A stretch of 34,040 nucleotides of DNA from Singulisphaera sp. GP187. Its GTDB lineage: Bacteria; Chloroflexota; Chloroflexia; Chloroflexales; Roseiflexaceae. The translations under genes and the position numbers were made by a program. The notes beneath the pieces are model-generated. The model was not told the DNA's origin, did no database searches, and was given only the letters and a program-made list of their open reading frames with translations. Below, piece by piece: positions 23,055 through 31,647 of this stretch (position 1 is its first letter; each line of letters opens with the position of its first letter). Where the stretch lies: contig CALQBW020000010.1 in NCBI GenBank assembly GCA_943328915.2, positions 1 through 34,040 of the forward strand, written 5' to 3'.

Positions 23055-23666
23055 GTGCGCTACGGGTTGCTGTGTGTGGTGGTGTGGTTGTTGGTGGGGT
23101 GTGGCAGCACGCCACCAGTAGCCATGCCATTTGGCGCAGTTTTTTTACAAAAAAACAATACTGTAGTGCGATTAGCCGCGGTGATTATTGATCAAAAACC
23201 TGACCCGCAGCTGGGTGAATATGTGATTATTACGCCAGAAAATCTCCCACAGTTTGCGCCCGAACGTATGGCGGTGATGCTAACCGACAGCCAATATGCG
23301 GCAATACCGTGGCGGGATGATAATGGCGTGCGCTATGCGCCCATCATCATTGAAGGCACGGTACAGATGCAGACGGGGCAACGGCAATTGATTGAAGTCA
23401 GTGATATTGACACTACAATGCGGGAACAGACTGTGGCAAACCTCGATCGTAATCGCATTGTGCGGGTGATTGGGTTGTTGAATACGCATCCTAATGGGAT
23501 CTATTTGCATGATCGAACAGATCCAGCCCAGAGTCGGGCCTTCCGGCCAGCGTGGCGTGACAACGCCATACCGCTGCGGTTAGCAGAAGGGGCACCGTTG
23601 TTGGTGGAGGCGGTGCGAGTTGATGACGAGTTGATTCCACTGGTGATTGCCCCGGTGGTTAATTAA
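23055..23666 (+). CDS. Putative lipoprotein of unknown function
   Basis: Reading from GTG at 23055 gives 203 residues with a compact lipoprotein signal: RYG, a hydrophobic core LLCVVVWLLVG and the lipobox cysteine in LVGCGS. The mature protein (GSTPPVAMPFGAVFLQ...) is mostly beta-like and has no domain I recognise. The gene begins 4 bases after the MFS stop; an in-frame GTG at 23022 would instead overlap the MFS gene and add 11 residues before the signal. Neither start has a convincing ribosome site, which suggests coupling to the MFS gene. It ends just before a strong hairpin shared with the convergent ABC ATPase gene. Confidence 0.7.
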   Translation: MRYGLLCVVVWLLVGCGSTPPVAMPFGAVFLQKNNTVVRLAAVIIDQKPDPQLGEYVIITPENLPQFAPERMAVMLTDSQYAAIPWRDDNGVRYAPIIIEGTVQMQTGQRQLIEVSDIDTTMREQTVANLDRNRIVRVIGLLNTHPNGIYLHDRTDPAQSRAFRPAWRDNAIPLRLAEGAPLLVEAVRVDDELIPLVIAPVVN

Positions 23667-23667
23667 G

Positions 23668-23711
23668 CCCCAAAGCCCCGAGACCACACACGCGGTCTCG
23701 GGGCTTTGGGG
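23668..23711. terminator. Long hairpin between convergent genes
   Basis: A perfect 18-bp stem (23668-23685 with 23694-23711) with an 8-base loop fills the space between the lipoprotein and the ABC ATPase gene. No T tract follows on either strand, so it is a strong structure that may act in both directions without a classical tail. Confidence 0.65.
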
Positions 23712-23729
23712 GTGTCGTTACGCCACAAA

Positions 23730-24833
23730 TCAGATAATGGCTTTTTCGCTGTCGCGATCAAAGACGTGGAGCTTGGACATGTCGACCACGAGATCAATGC
23801 CTTTGCCAATGGTGGCACTGGTGCGGGGGTCGAGGCGGCTGACTATTTCTTTGCCGCCGTTTTCGACGAAGGCATAGACTTCGCTGCCGAGGGGTTCGCG
23901 CACGGTGACGTTGGCCTGCATGACGGCATTTTCTTCGACGCCACGGGGGACGTAGTGGGCGTCGTGGATGTTTTCGGGGCGGATGCCGAAGTAGACTTGC
24001 TTGCCGACATAGCCATCAAGTTTGGCGGCATGGGAGGCAGGCACTGGTAAGTTGAAGGGGCCCACGTCGACGACGAGGCCACCAGTGCCACGTCCGACGG
24101 TGGCTTCGAAGAAGTTCATTGACGGTGAACCAATGAAGCCGGCCACGAACATGTTGGCGGGATTGTCGTACAAATTCTGGGGGGTGTCGAGTTGTTGCAA
24201 CACGCCATCCTTCATGACGGCGATGCGGGTACCCATCGTCATGGCTTCGGTCTGGTCGTGGGTCACATAGATGAAGGTGGTCTTGAGGCGTTGGTGCAAC
24301 TTCGAAATTTCGGCGCGGGTTTGCACGCGCAATTTGGCATCGAGGTTGGACAATGGCTCGTCCATCAAGAAGACGGCTGGGTTACGCACAATGGCGCGAC
24401 CCAAGGCGACACGTTGGCGTTGACCACCCGAAAGGGCCTTGGGTTTGCGGTCGAGCAAATGCCCGATGGCCAGCATTTCGGCTGACTCTTTGACGCGGCG
24501 GTCGATTTCGTCTTTGGGGGTTTTGCGCAACTTGAGACCAAAGGCCATGTTGTCATAGACCGACATGTGGGGGTAGAGCGCATAGCTCTGGAAGACCATG
24601 GCGATGTCGCGGTCTTTGGGAGGGACGTCGGTGACATTGCGGTCGCCGATGTAGATGCCACCCTCGGTGATTTCTTCGAGGCCGGCCAAGCAGCGCAAAG
24701 CGGTGGTTTTGCCACAACCTGAAGGACCGACCAACACGAGGAATTCTTGGTCATTGATTTCGATGTTGAGGTCTTTGAGGGCCGAAAAGTCGCCGAAGCG
24801 CTTCCACACGTGATCGAACTTAATACCTGCCAT
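23730..24833 (-). CDS. ugpC: Sugar ABC transporter ATP-binding protein, UgpC/MsmX/MalK type
   Basis: This 367-residue ATPase powers carbohydrate import. Walker A GPSGCGKTT is at 36-44, Q-loop FQSYALYPHMSV at 81-92, signature LSGGQ at 134-138 and Walker B FLMDEP at 155-160, with the H-loop in YVTHDQTEAMTMG. The C-terminal regulatory OB-type domain (about 240-367), with FGIRPENIHDA, is typical of the MalK/UgpC family. The ATG follows GGAGG. No permease or binding-protein gene is adjacent, which suggests a multitask ATPase shared by several sugar importers, as known for MsmX. It is 34 bases downstream of a LacI-family gene and probably in its transcript. Confidence 0.92.
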   Translation of the reverse strand: MAGIKFDHVWKRFGDFSALKDLNIEINDQEFLVLVGPSGCGKTTALRCLAGLEEITEGGIYIGDRNVTDVPPKDRDIAMVFQSYALYPHMSVYDNMAFGLKLRKTPKDEIDRRVKESAEMLAIGHLLDRKPKALSGGQRQRVALGRAIVRNPAVFLMDEPLSNLDAKLRVQTRAEISKLHQRLKTTFIYVTHDQTEAMTMGTRIAVMKDGVLQQLDTPQNLYDNPANMFVAGFIGSPSMNFFEATVGRGTGGLVVDVGPFNLPVPASHAAKLDGYVGKQVYFGIRPENIHDAHYVPRGVEENAVMQANVTVREPLGSEVYAFVENGGKEIVSRLDPRTSATIGKGIDLVVDMSKLHVFDRDSEKAII

Positions 24834-24867
24834 GATGCGTTACCTCCATTGGTAAAAAATAAATCAA

Positions 24868-25893
24868 TCATTTGTCAGGTGACAAATGCGCAATAGCCGG
24901 AGGGGGAACCAAGCCCGTACTACCGCGTACGAGGAGCGTGGGGGCGAGGGACAGGGTGGACTCGGCGGGGTTGGTGTGACCAATCTGCGCGACCAAGAGC
25001 TGAACGGCTGCTAGCCCAATCGCAACGCGTGGTTGACGGATGGTGGTGAGCGGTGGTTGCAAGTAGGCTGCTGGCGGTAAATCGTCGAAGCCAATTAGGG
25101 ATACATCGCGCCCCACAACCAATCCGGCATCGCGAGCTGCGCGCATCGCACCATAGGCCAATTCATCGCTAGCGGCAATCACGGCGGTGGGTGGCTCTGG
25201 TAGTGCCAGTAACTCATCCATGGCCGCTTCGCCATCGGCTTCCCGGCGTCCACCGGCCACAATCCCACCATCGAGTAATTCGAGCTGGGCATCGGCCAAG
25301 GCAGCCAAAAAACCGTCGACGTACCAATCACTGGCGGCCAAGGCGAAATCGGGGGCAATCAAGGCAATCCGGCGATGACCGAGGCCTACCAAATGTGCCA
25401 CTGCCAGATCCATGCCCAAGCTGATATCGCTGGTTACCCAGGTATCCCCTTGGGGTCCGATACTCACACAGGCGATTTCGGCGTGGTGTAATGCCGTCAG
25501 GCGGGGGTCTTCGGGCTGGGGGTCACAGACGATGATGCCATCGACTTGGCCACTGCGGGCCACGGCAACACAACTTTTGGCGATGTCATCACTCATGGGT
25601 ATCAGCAATAATGCCAAGCCTTGCAGTGAGGCTGCCTGGGCCATGCCTGCCAAAATCTCGGCGGTGGCGGGATCGGCCAGCCGATCATAACCACTTGCCA
25701 TCGAAACACCCAACGTATGACTGCGTCCGCGCAAGGCACGAGCGGCATGGCGTGGCTGGTAATCGAGGGCTGCCACTGATTCCATTACCCGCGCCCGGGT
25801 TTCGGCGGGAATCGAGCCGAGGCCGTTTAATACGTACGAAACAGTGGCGGTTGAAACGCTGGCATGGGTTGCTACTTGACGTATCGTGACCAT
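24868..25893 (-). CDS. LacI-family transcriptional regulator
   Basis: This 341-residue regulator has an N-terminal helix-turn-helix (TIRQVATHASVSTATVSYVL, residues 3-22) with the hinge helix around RHAARALRG, and a periplasmic-binding-protein-like sensor domain from about 60 (TLGVSMASGYDRL...) to 330 (LIGFDDLPPAAYLQPPLTTIRQP). The ligand is probably a sugar but cannot be named. An AGTTAAACGGTTAACT palindrome directly downstream of its -10 box is the expected type of operator, so it should repress itself and the ABC ATPase gene that follows. A divergent threonine aldolase gene starts 126 bases away. Confidence 0.93.
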   Translation of the reverse strand: MVTIRQVATHASVSTATVSYVLNGLGSIPAETRARVMESVAALDYQPRHAARALRGRSHTLGVSMASGYDRLADPATAEILAGMAQAASLQGLALLLIPMSDDIAKSCVAVARSGQVDGIIVCDPQPEDPRLTALHHAEIACVSIGPQGDTWVTSDISLGMDLAVAHLVGLGHRRIALIAPDFALAASDWYVDGFLAALADAQLELLDGGIVAGGRREADGEAAMDELLALPEPPTAVIAASDELAYGAMRAARDAGLVVGRDVSLIGFDDLPPAAYLQPPLTTIRQPRVAIGLAAVQLLVAQIGHTNPAESTLSLAPTLLVRGSTGLVPPPAIAHLSPDK

Positions 25894-25917
25894 GTGTTTC
25901 GTCTGCTTTAGTGGGGG

Positions 25918-25933
25918 AGTTAAACGGTTAACT
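25918..25933. promoter_or_regulatory. LacI-type operator palindrome
   Basis: AGTTAA-ACGG-TTAACT has perfect 6-base arms around a central CG, the layout typical of LacI-family sites. It begins 2 bases after the -10 box of the lacI-type promoter and covers the expected transcription start, so binding should block initiation. Confidence 0.8.
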
Positions 25934-25935
25934 AA

Positions 25936-25964
25936 ATAATACGCAGAGACGGCGGATTTGTCAA
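25936..25964 (-). promoter_or_regulatory. Promoter of the LacI-family gene and ABC ATPase
   Basis: On the minus strand a perfect TTGACA (25959-25964) and TATTAT (25936-25941) are exactly 17 bases apart. The start, near 25929, falls inside the operator palindrome. Confidence 0.85.
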
Positions 25965-25983
25965 GTGGTAGTGAGATTGCGTA

Positions 25984-25989
25984 TATAAT
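25984..25989 (+). promoter_or_regulatory. -10 box of the threonine aldolase gene
   Basis: A perfect TATAAT lies 31 bases before the ATG. The nearest -35-like hexamer (TTGTCA, 25958-25963) is 20 bases away and overlaps the -35 of the divergent LacI promoter, so the two promoters may compete. Confidence 0.5.
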
Positions 25990-26019
25990 AGGTCATTACC
26001 CACTCAAAGGAGTCAATAG

Positions 26020-27102
26020 ATGTCAAACGTGATTGATTTGCGGAGCGATACCGTGACGATGCCGTCACCAGCTATGCGCCAAGCGATTTTTGATGCAGCC
26101 CTCGGTGATGATGTCTACGGCGATGATCCTACCGTTAATGCCCTCGAAAAACTCGCCGCCGCCAAAGTAGGCAAAGAAGCTGCCTTGCTGGTCACGAGCG
26201 GCACGATGGGAAATTTTTGTGCGGTGTTGGCGCATTGTGGTCGCGGTGATGAGGTCATTGTCGGCGACAAATGCCATATCTACAATCACGAAGCCGGTGG
26301 GGCATCGGTGCTCGGTGGTGTCGCCTATCATACAGTCGTAAATACGGATACCGGTGAACTGCCGTTGGCGGCGATTGCTGGCGCCATCCGTGACCGCGAA
26401 AATTCCCATGCGGCCATGACCCGCCTCGTCTGCCTCGAAAACACCCATGGTGGCTGTGGCGGCATCGTGGTTGCCACCAGTTATATGGCAGAAGTTAAAA
26501 AATTAGCCCATGCCAACGACCTCAAGGTACACCTCGATGGTGCGCGGGTCTTTAATGCGGCTGTGGCCTTGGGTGTCGATATCAAAGAAATCACGCAACA
26601 TGTCGACAGCGTGCAGTTTTGTATGTCAAAAGGCTTGTCTGCGCCGATTGGTTCGATTTTGGCGGGCGATGCTGATTTGATTCGCAAAGCACGCCGGTTG
26701 CGCAAAATGTTGGGCGGTGGTATGCGCCAAGCCGGGATTATCGCCGCGGCGGGAATTATCGCCATCACCGAAATGGTCGATCGCTTGGCGGAAGACCATG
26801 TCAATGCCCGTATCCTGGCGACAGGCCTTGCCACCATCCCGGGTATCACTGTCGATATGCACAAAGTCCAAACCGATATGGTCATCTTGACGATTACCGA
26901 TGGCCGCGATTTGGGCATGCTGATTGGTCAACTGAAAGACAATGGGATTTTGGTAGGGGGCTTCGGGCCAAACAGCATCCGTGCCGTGACCCACTACGGG
27001 ATTGACAGCAATCATATCGAAGCGACGTTAGAGACATTCCGCACCTTGATGAGTCAACCAGCGAGTGGTGGCAGTCACGCCGTAGAAGGTGCCTATCGCT
27101 AA
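26020..27102 (+). CDS. ltaE: Low-specificity L-threonine aldolase
   Basis: This 360-residue PLP enzyme splits L-threonine or L-allo-threonine into glycine and acetaldehyde. Family marks include IDLRSDTVTMP (5-15), the stacking histidine in YNHEAGG (H90), VHLDGARVFNA (170-180) and the PLP lysine in CMSKGLSAPIGS (K204). The C-terminal small domain runs from about 255 to 360, with a 15-residue tail rich in Ser and Gly that is longer than usual. The ATG follows AAAGGAG. It is a single-gene unit closed by a terminator at 27114-27147. Confidence 0.93.
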   Translation: MSNVIDLRSDTVTMPSPAMRQAIFDAALGDDVYGDDPTVNALEKLAAAKVGKEAALLVTSGTMGNFCAVLAHCGRGDEVIVGDKCHIYNHEAGGASVLGGVAYHTVVNTDTGELPLAAIAGAIRDRENSHAAMTRLVCLENTHGGCGGIVVATSYMAEVKKLAHANDLKVHLDGARVFNAAVALGVDIKEITQHVDSVQFCMSKGLSAPIGSILAGDADLIRKARRLRKMLGGGMRQAGIIAAAGIIAITEMVDRLAEDHVNARILATGLATIPGITVDMHKVQTDMVILTITDGRDLGMLIGQLKDNGILVGGFGPNSIRAVTHYGIDSNHIEATLETFRTLMSQPASGGSHAVEGAYR

Positions 27103-27113
27103 GCGAGCGTTTT

Positions 27114-27156
27114 ATCCCCACTCCACGATACGTCGTGGAGTGGGGATTTGTATTTG
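27114..27156 (+). terminator. Terminator-like hairpin after threonine aldolase
   Basis: A perfect 15-bp stem (27114-27128 with 27133-27147) with a TACG loop is followed by TTGTATTTGT, a T-rich but interrupted tail. It lies 11 bases after the stop codon and separates the gene from the convergent acyl-CoA dehydrogenase. Confidence 0.8.
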
Positions 27157-27195
27157 TAAATACCTTATCGAATGAAAAATCAGATATGTACTGTT

Positions 27196-28374
27196 TTATT
27201 GGGTGAGCCCGCGGCCGACCATTTCGAGGGCGGCGTCGTCGTTGGGTGGGTGGGTCAGGCCGGCACGCGCATCACGGAAGAAGCGCTCGAGGGGCAAGTC
27301 GCGGGTAATCCCAAAGCCTCCTGCGGCCCGCAAGGCGTGATCGGTGGCAATGACCGCTGCATTGGTAGCGGCGTATTTGGCGGCAGCGACACGTGGTCCG
27401 AGGGACATGCGAGCCGACGGATCGTTGCTCCAGGTGGCGGCCACGTCGTGGAGCAATGCACGGGCAGCTTGCAATGGAATGCTTGCTTCGCCAATCCGCC
27501 GTTGGATTGACGGTAAGGTAGCAATTGGTTTGCCCAAAGCAGTGGGGATGCGGGTTTTGGCGTAATGCACCACTGTATCAAGCGCCGCTTGGCCGATGCC
27601 CAAATAAACGGCTGCCAATGTTAATGCAAACCATGCCATCCCCGTCGGAGGCTCAACCGGGGAAGGGCTGCCGAGGGCTTTGCGATCGATGACCCAGGCA
27701 TCTGTGACGGCGACATTGTGGAAGACGACATCACCGCTCCCGCTGCTCCGCAGTGCCAAAGCGTCGGCCCACGTATCGATGATGGTCATTCCAGGGCTCC
27801 CGCCCCGCACAATCGCATTGGCCGTGCCGCCGTTGGGCATCGCGGTGCTCACGGGCAAGGCAACGGCGGTAATCAAATACGTGAGAGCGGGAGCCATGCT
27901 GACAAACAATTTGTGCCCGTTGATACGCCATTGGGTGCCATCCCACGTAGCGGTCGTATTGGGGAGCCCGCCGCGTGACGGACTACCGAGTTCTTTTTCG
28001 CTGGCGACGGCATTCACCAATGCCCCGTTTTGGACGATGTCGTGACAGATGGTGGCAAAAATATCTGTGGGATAATTGCGCATTTCGCCTATTCGCCCGA
28101 TGACGTGGATGGTCATATCGATGGCCATTGCGGTCGAGCCACATCCTTTGGCGAGCTCTTCTTGGCATAGCACCATGTCAAAAAGCGAAGCACCACGACC
28201 ACCAAATTCACGGGGCACGACGAACCCTAAATAGCCTGATTGGTGAAGGAGTTGATAAAACGGTGCGGGGAAAGTACCAGTGCGGTCATAGGAGTCGGCT
28301 TGCGGGGCAATCTGGGCAGCGACTTCTTTGGCGATGGCAACCATTTCTTGTTGGGCGGCAGTACGTGCTGGCAT
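27196..28374 (-). CDS. Acyl-CoA dehydrogenase family flavoprotein
   Basis: This 392-residue protein has the three-part acyl-CoA dehydrogenase layout: an N-terminal helical domain with GFVVPREFGGRGASLFDM (50-67), a central beta domain with NAVASEKELGSPSRGG, and a C-terminal helical bundle with ALRAAGGFGITRDLPLERFFRDARAG, where FAD contacts are made. It should take electrons from an acyl-CoA-like substrate using FAD, but the usual catalytic Glu cannot be placed with certainty; the C-terminal ARAGLTHPPNDDAALEMVGR stretch resembles a less studied subgroup. The start codon has only a weak GAGCGAG ribosome site. No other fatty-acid genes are adjacent. Confidence 0.82.
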   Translation of the reverse strand: MPARTAAQQEMVAIAKEVAAQIAPQADSYDRTGTFPAPFYQLLHQSGYLGFVVPREFGGRGASLFDMVLCQEELAKGCGSTAMAIDMTIHVIGRIGEMRNYPTDIFATICHDIVQNGALVNAVASEKELGSPSRGGLPNTTATWDGTQWRINGHKLFVSMAPALTYLITAVALPVSTAMPNGGTANAIVRGGSPGMTIIDTWADALALRSSGSGDVVFHNVAVTDAWVIDRKALGSPSPVEPPTGMAWFALTLAAVYLGIGQAALDTVVHYAKTRIPTALGKPIATLPSIQRRIGEASIPLQAARALLHDVAATWSNDPSARMSLGPRVAAAKYAATNAAVIATDHALRAAGGFGITRDLPLERFFRDARAGLTHPPNDDAALEMVGRGLTQ

Positions 28375-28429
28375 AACTCGCTCGATTTTCGTTCAAAACG
28401 GATGTGGGTGCGATAAACGACATACAGTT

Positions 28430-28438
28430 TGGTATACT
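28430..28438 (+). promoter_or_regulatory. Extended -10 promoter of dusB
   Basis: TGGTATACT (28430-28438) fits an extended -10. No good -35 is seen. Transcription would start near 28445, about 47 bases before the dusB ATG. Confidence 0.5.
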
Positions 28439-28491
28439 ACTCTGCAGTGACAAAAAGCGTTGGATTGTTGGATGGGAGGGAGATTGTTACC

Positions 28492-29502
28492 ATGTCTAGT
28501 GTATATCAACATTTAACCAATGAATATTACGTCGGGAATATTCGAATTTCACCCAATATTGTCTTGGCACCGATGGTAGGCGTGACGGACAGTGTGTTTC
28601 GGCGTACGATATTGAGCCTTGGGGGGTGTGGCTTGGTATCGAGTGAAATGACCAATGCAGCCAGTGTCAGCCCGCGGGCACGTTCACGCCACAATCAACT
28701 TGAGTTTATGCCCGAAGAACGGCCGATAACGATGCAACTCAGTGGCAACGACCCTGATTTGGTGGCAAGTGCTGCCAAAACAGTCGAAGAACTGGGCGCC
28801 GACATTCTTGATATCAACTGTGGTTGCCCGTCGCCCAAAGTGACCGGTGGTGGCCACGGATCGGCGCTGCTCAAAGATTTGGTCAAAATGGAAGCGTTGA
28901 TCAAAGCGGTGATTGCCGCGGTACAAATCCCTGTTACCCTCAAATATCGAGCCGGCTGGGATGATAATTCGCTCAACTACCTTGATACTGCCCGGATGGC
29001 TGAAGCCGCTGGAATCAAGGCATTGTCATTGCATCCGCGTACGCGCGCACAACTGTATACTGGCACTGCCGATTGGAGTCGTGTCCGTGAAGTGCGTGAG
29101 GTGGTCAAAATCCCCGTGCTTGGCTCGGGTGATGTCAAAGATGCCGCCGAAGCGCTGCGCCGCCTCGAAGTCTATAATGCGAGCGGGATTATGATTGGGC
29201 GCGGCGCCATGGAAAATCCGTGGATTTTCATGCAAATTGCGCAATTGCGTCGTGGCGAAGCGATGTTTGATCCGCAACCCAGCGATAAATGTGAGTTTAT
29301 GTTGCGTTACCTCGATATGATGATCGAAGATGCCGGTGAACGGATGGCCCTCAACAAAATCAAACAATTAATTGGCCAATTCGGTGTGGAATTGCCATAC
29401 TCGGCCAAATTACGCGAAACAGTGCACCGTTCTGAAACGGTGGTCGTAGCGCGTAGCCATATCGAAGCCTTTTTTGAACCATATATGACCGTCCAGGCCT
29501 GA
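28492..29502 (+). CDS. dusB: tRNA-dihydrouridine synthase (DusB type)
   Basis: This 336-residue FMN enzyme reduces uridine to dihydrouridine in the tRNA D-loop, using NADPH. The TIM-barrel start LAPMVGVTDSVFRRTI (25-40), the SEMTNA loop, and the catalytic Cys112 in NCGCPSPKVTGGGHGSALLK (109-128) are clear. FMN-binding motifs SLHPRTRAQLYTG and IGRGAMENPWIF follow, then a C-terminal helical RNA-binding domain. The frame opens at 28429, but GGGAGGGAG lies 9 bases before the ATG at 28492. A Gfo/Idh gene starts 38 bases after its stop and may share the transcript. Confidence 0.94.
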   Translation: MSSVYQHLTNEYYVGNIRISPNIVLAPMVGVTDSVFRRTILSLGGCGLVSSEMTNAASVSPRARSRHNQLEFMPEERPITMQLSGNDPDLVASAAKTVEELGADILDINCGCPSPKVTGGGHGSALLKDLVKMEALIKAVIAAVQIPVTLKYRAGWDDNSLNYLDTARMAEAAGIKALSLHPRTRAQLYTGTADWSRVREVREVVKIPVLGSGDVKDAAEALRRLEVYNASGIMIGRGAMENPWIFMQIAQLRRGEAMFDPQPSDKCEFMLRYLDMMIEDAGERMALNKIKQLIGQFGVELPYSAKLRETVHRSETVVVARSHIEAFFEPYMTVQA

Positions 29503-29540
29503 TTTTTGCAACGAACAATGACGGTGACAAGGAGGTCACG

Positions 29541-30530
29541 ATGCGCTATGGCGTAATTGGGGGTGGGGGCATGGGGAGTTATCATGCCCACAATATCACC
29601 CTGATACCCGGAGCCACTTTGGTAGCGTGTGCTGCCCCTGAGCTCAATGATGCCATTCGGGCAACGGCGCAACATGTCGGTGCGACCTGTTTTGCGAGTG
29701 CTATCGAAATCTGTGCGCGCACAGATATCGATGCCGTGGTGATTGCCACTCCCACAGACACCCATGCCCAAATAGCAGTGCTTGCGATGCAATCGGGCAA
29801 ACATGTATTGGTCGAAAAACCCTTGGCACGTACATTGGCAGATGCCCAGCGGATGATTGATGCGGCCAAACAGTACGGTGTGAAGTTGCAGTGTGGCCAA
29901 GTGGTGCGCTACTTCCGTGAATATGCGACTGCCCACCAACTAATAACCCGTGGTGACATCGGCACCGTGGGGGTGGCTCGCACCTCGCGTTGTGGCGCCT
30001 ATCCTGCGGCCAATACCTGGTTTGCCGACACGGCGCGCAGTGGCGGCGTGGCCCTCGATTTGTTGGTCCATGATCTCGACTGGTTGCGTTGGACATTTGG
30101 TGAAGTGACGCGGGTCTATGCCCGCGGGTTGATTGACCGCGCCATCCCCGACCGTGATACGGTGATGGTGATTCTGCGGTTTGCGAGTGGCGTGATTGGC
30201 TATGCCGAGGCCAACTGGTCATACCCAAACGGATTTCATACGTCGATCGAAGTGGCTGGCAGCAACGGAATTGTAGCGCATCGCAATGACGATGTCCTTG
30301 ATATCAAATTGCGCCCACAAGCAGGGAGTAGTGCCCGGCTGGCACAAGACCTCTTGGCTCTCGAAGACCCCTATTTGGCGCAATTAAACGACTTTAACCA
30401 GTGGTGTGCGGGTGGTACGGCACCACGGAGTACGGCGAACGATGGCTACGAAGCGTTGCGCTTGAGTTTGGCAGTACTCGAGAGCGTCCATACTGGTCGC
30501 CCAGTGCTCCTGCAAGGAGATGCATCATGA
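29541..30530 (+). CDS. Gfo/Idh/MocA family NAD(P)-dependent oxidoreductase (first of two)
   Basis: This 329-residue protein has a Rossmann start VIGGGGMGSYHAHN (5-18), the family EKP motif in LVEKPLA (90-96) and the catalytic-site segment GGVALDLLVHDLDWLRW (168-184) with His177. The second half is the beta-sheet substrate domain. Such enzymes oxidise sugars, inositols or related cyclic alcohols; the substrate is not readable here. A very strong ribosome site (AAGGAGGT) precedes the ATG. Its TGA stop overlaps the ATG of a second member of the same family, suggesting the two proteins are made together. Confidence 0.9.
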   Translation: MRYGVIGGGGMGSYHAHNITLIPGATLVACAAPELNDAIRATAQHVGATCFASAIEICARTDIDAVVIATPTDTHAQIAVLAMQSGKHVLVEKPLARTLADAQRMIDAAKQYGVKLQCGQVVRYFREYATAHQLITRGDIGTVGVARTSRCGAYPAANTWFADTARSGGVALDLLVHDLDWLRWTFGEVTRVYARGLIDRAIPDRDTVMVILRFASGVIGYAEANWSYPNGFHTSIEVAGSNGIVAHRNDDVLDIKLRPQAGSSARLAQDLLALEDPYLAQLNDFNQWCAGGTAPRSTANDGYEALRLSLAVLESVHTGRPVLLQGDAS

Positions 30531-31528
30531 ACAACCCCGTATTGCGCGTCGGGATTGCTGGTGTGGCCCATGGCCACGCGCATAGTTATATCACCGAGAC
30601 CCGTATGATTGCTGGCGCCACGGTGGCAGGCGTCTGGGATCCCGACGCAGGCCGGGCGCAAGTGTTTGGCACCCACTACCAAGTGCCGGTATTTACCACC
30701 CTTGATGGGTTGTTGCAGGCCTGCGATACCCTGATGATTGCCGCCGAAAACGCTAACCACCATGCGATTGCCATGGCCGCTGCGGCTGCGGGTAAACCCA
30801 CCTTATGTGAAAAACCGCTGGCCACGACGGTTGCTGATGCGCACGCGATGGTGCAGGCGTTTGCCGCTGCCAAGGTGCAGTTAGGTACGGCCTTCCCGGT
30901 GCGCTATAGCCCGGCAGTGCGTCGCCTGCGCGATACCGTGCAGGGCGGGAGCCTCGGTCAGACGCTGATGGTGCGCGCGACCAATCGTGGTACCTACCCA
31001 GGTGGCTGGTTTGGTGATCCGCTGTTGGCCGGTGGGGGTGCAGTGATGGATCATACCGTGCATGTTACCGATTTGGTGCGCTGGATTTGGCAAACAGAAG
31101 TTGTCGAGGTGTATGCCGAAGTAGCCACACGGCTGCACGATATCCCCGTAGATGATTGTGGTTTGATGCTGTTGACCCTCGCAGATGGTATGGTGGTGAG
31201 CCTGGATGCCAGTTGGTCACGCCCCGCCGAGAGCTACCCCACCTGGGGTGATGTCACCATGGAAGTGACGGCCCAACACGGGATTGTCAATCTCGACGTG
31301 TTTGGCCCACGGGTTGAGCTCTATCAAAAAACCACTGGCCGCGGGCAGTGGGTCGGGCACGGGGTGAATTTCGATGGGTTGATGATTGCCGATTGGCTGG
31401 CTGCCGTGCGCCAGGATCGTCCGGCCCCGATTAGTGGCGTCGACGGGCTGCGGGCAGTACAAGTGGTCGATGCGGCGTATCGTTCGGCAGCAAGTCACCT
31501 TCCGGAATTGATTGTCAATGTTGGCTAG
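30527..31528 (+). CDS. Gfo/Idh/MocA family oxidoreductase (second of two)
   Basis: This 333-residue protein starts at the ATG overlapping the previous stop (ATGA), with AAGGAG just upstream. The Rossmann start reads VGIAGVAHGHAHSY (8-21), lacking the usual GxGxxG glycine pattern, as in one subgroup of the family. EKP is at 95-97, and the catalytic region GGGAVMDHTVHVTDLVRW lies in the middle. It is only distantly like its neighbour, so this is not a recent duplication. The pair may act in successive steps on one sugar derivative or form a mixed complex; both are inference. A terminator follows at 31548-31583. Confidence 0.88.
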   Translation: MNNPVLRVGIAGVAHGHAHSYITETRMIAGATVAGVWDPDAGRAQVFGTHYQVPVFTTLDGLLQACDTLMIAAENANHHAIAMAAAAAGKPTLCEKPLATTVADAHAMVQAFAAAKVQLGTAFPVRYSPAVRRLRDTVQGGSLGQTLMVRATNRGTYPGGWFGDPLLAGGGAVMDHTVHVTDLVRWIWQTEVVEVYAEVATRLHDIPVDDCGLMLLTLADGMVVSLDASWSRPAESYPTWGDVTMEVTAQHGIVNLDVFGPRVELYQKTTGRGQWVGHGVNFDGLMIADWLAAVRQDRPAPISGVDGLRAVQVVDAAYRSAASHLPELIVNVG

Positions 31529-31547
31529 TTTGAAGTAATTGTGTGTT

Positions 31548-31583
31548 GACTGCCCATCCGCTTTGCGGATGGGCAGTCTTTTT
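31548..31583 (+). terminator. Rho-independent terminator after the Gfo/Idh pair
   Basis: A perfect 14-bp stem (31548-31561 with 31565-31578) with a TTT loop is followed by five T residues (31579-31583). It lies 19 bases after the stop codon. Confidence 0.93.
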
Positions 31584-31647
31584 GTATCCAAAGAGCAAAA
31601 ACGAATCGGGTACAATGAGGGTATCTATTTTGATTGAAAGGCCATTT

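Noticed and set aside
29541-31528. Recent tandem duplication of a Gfo/Idh gene
   Set aside because: The two proteins differ throughout, including the nucleotide-binding start, so an old divergence or separate origin fits better.
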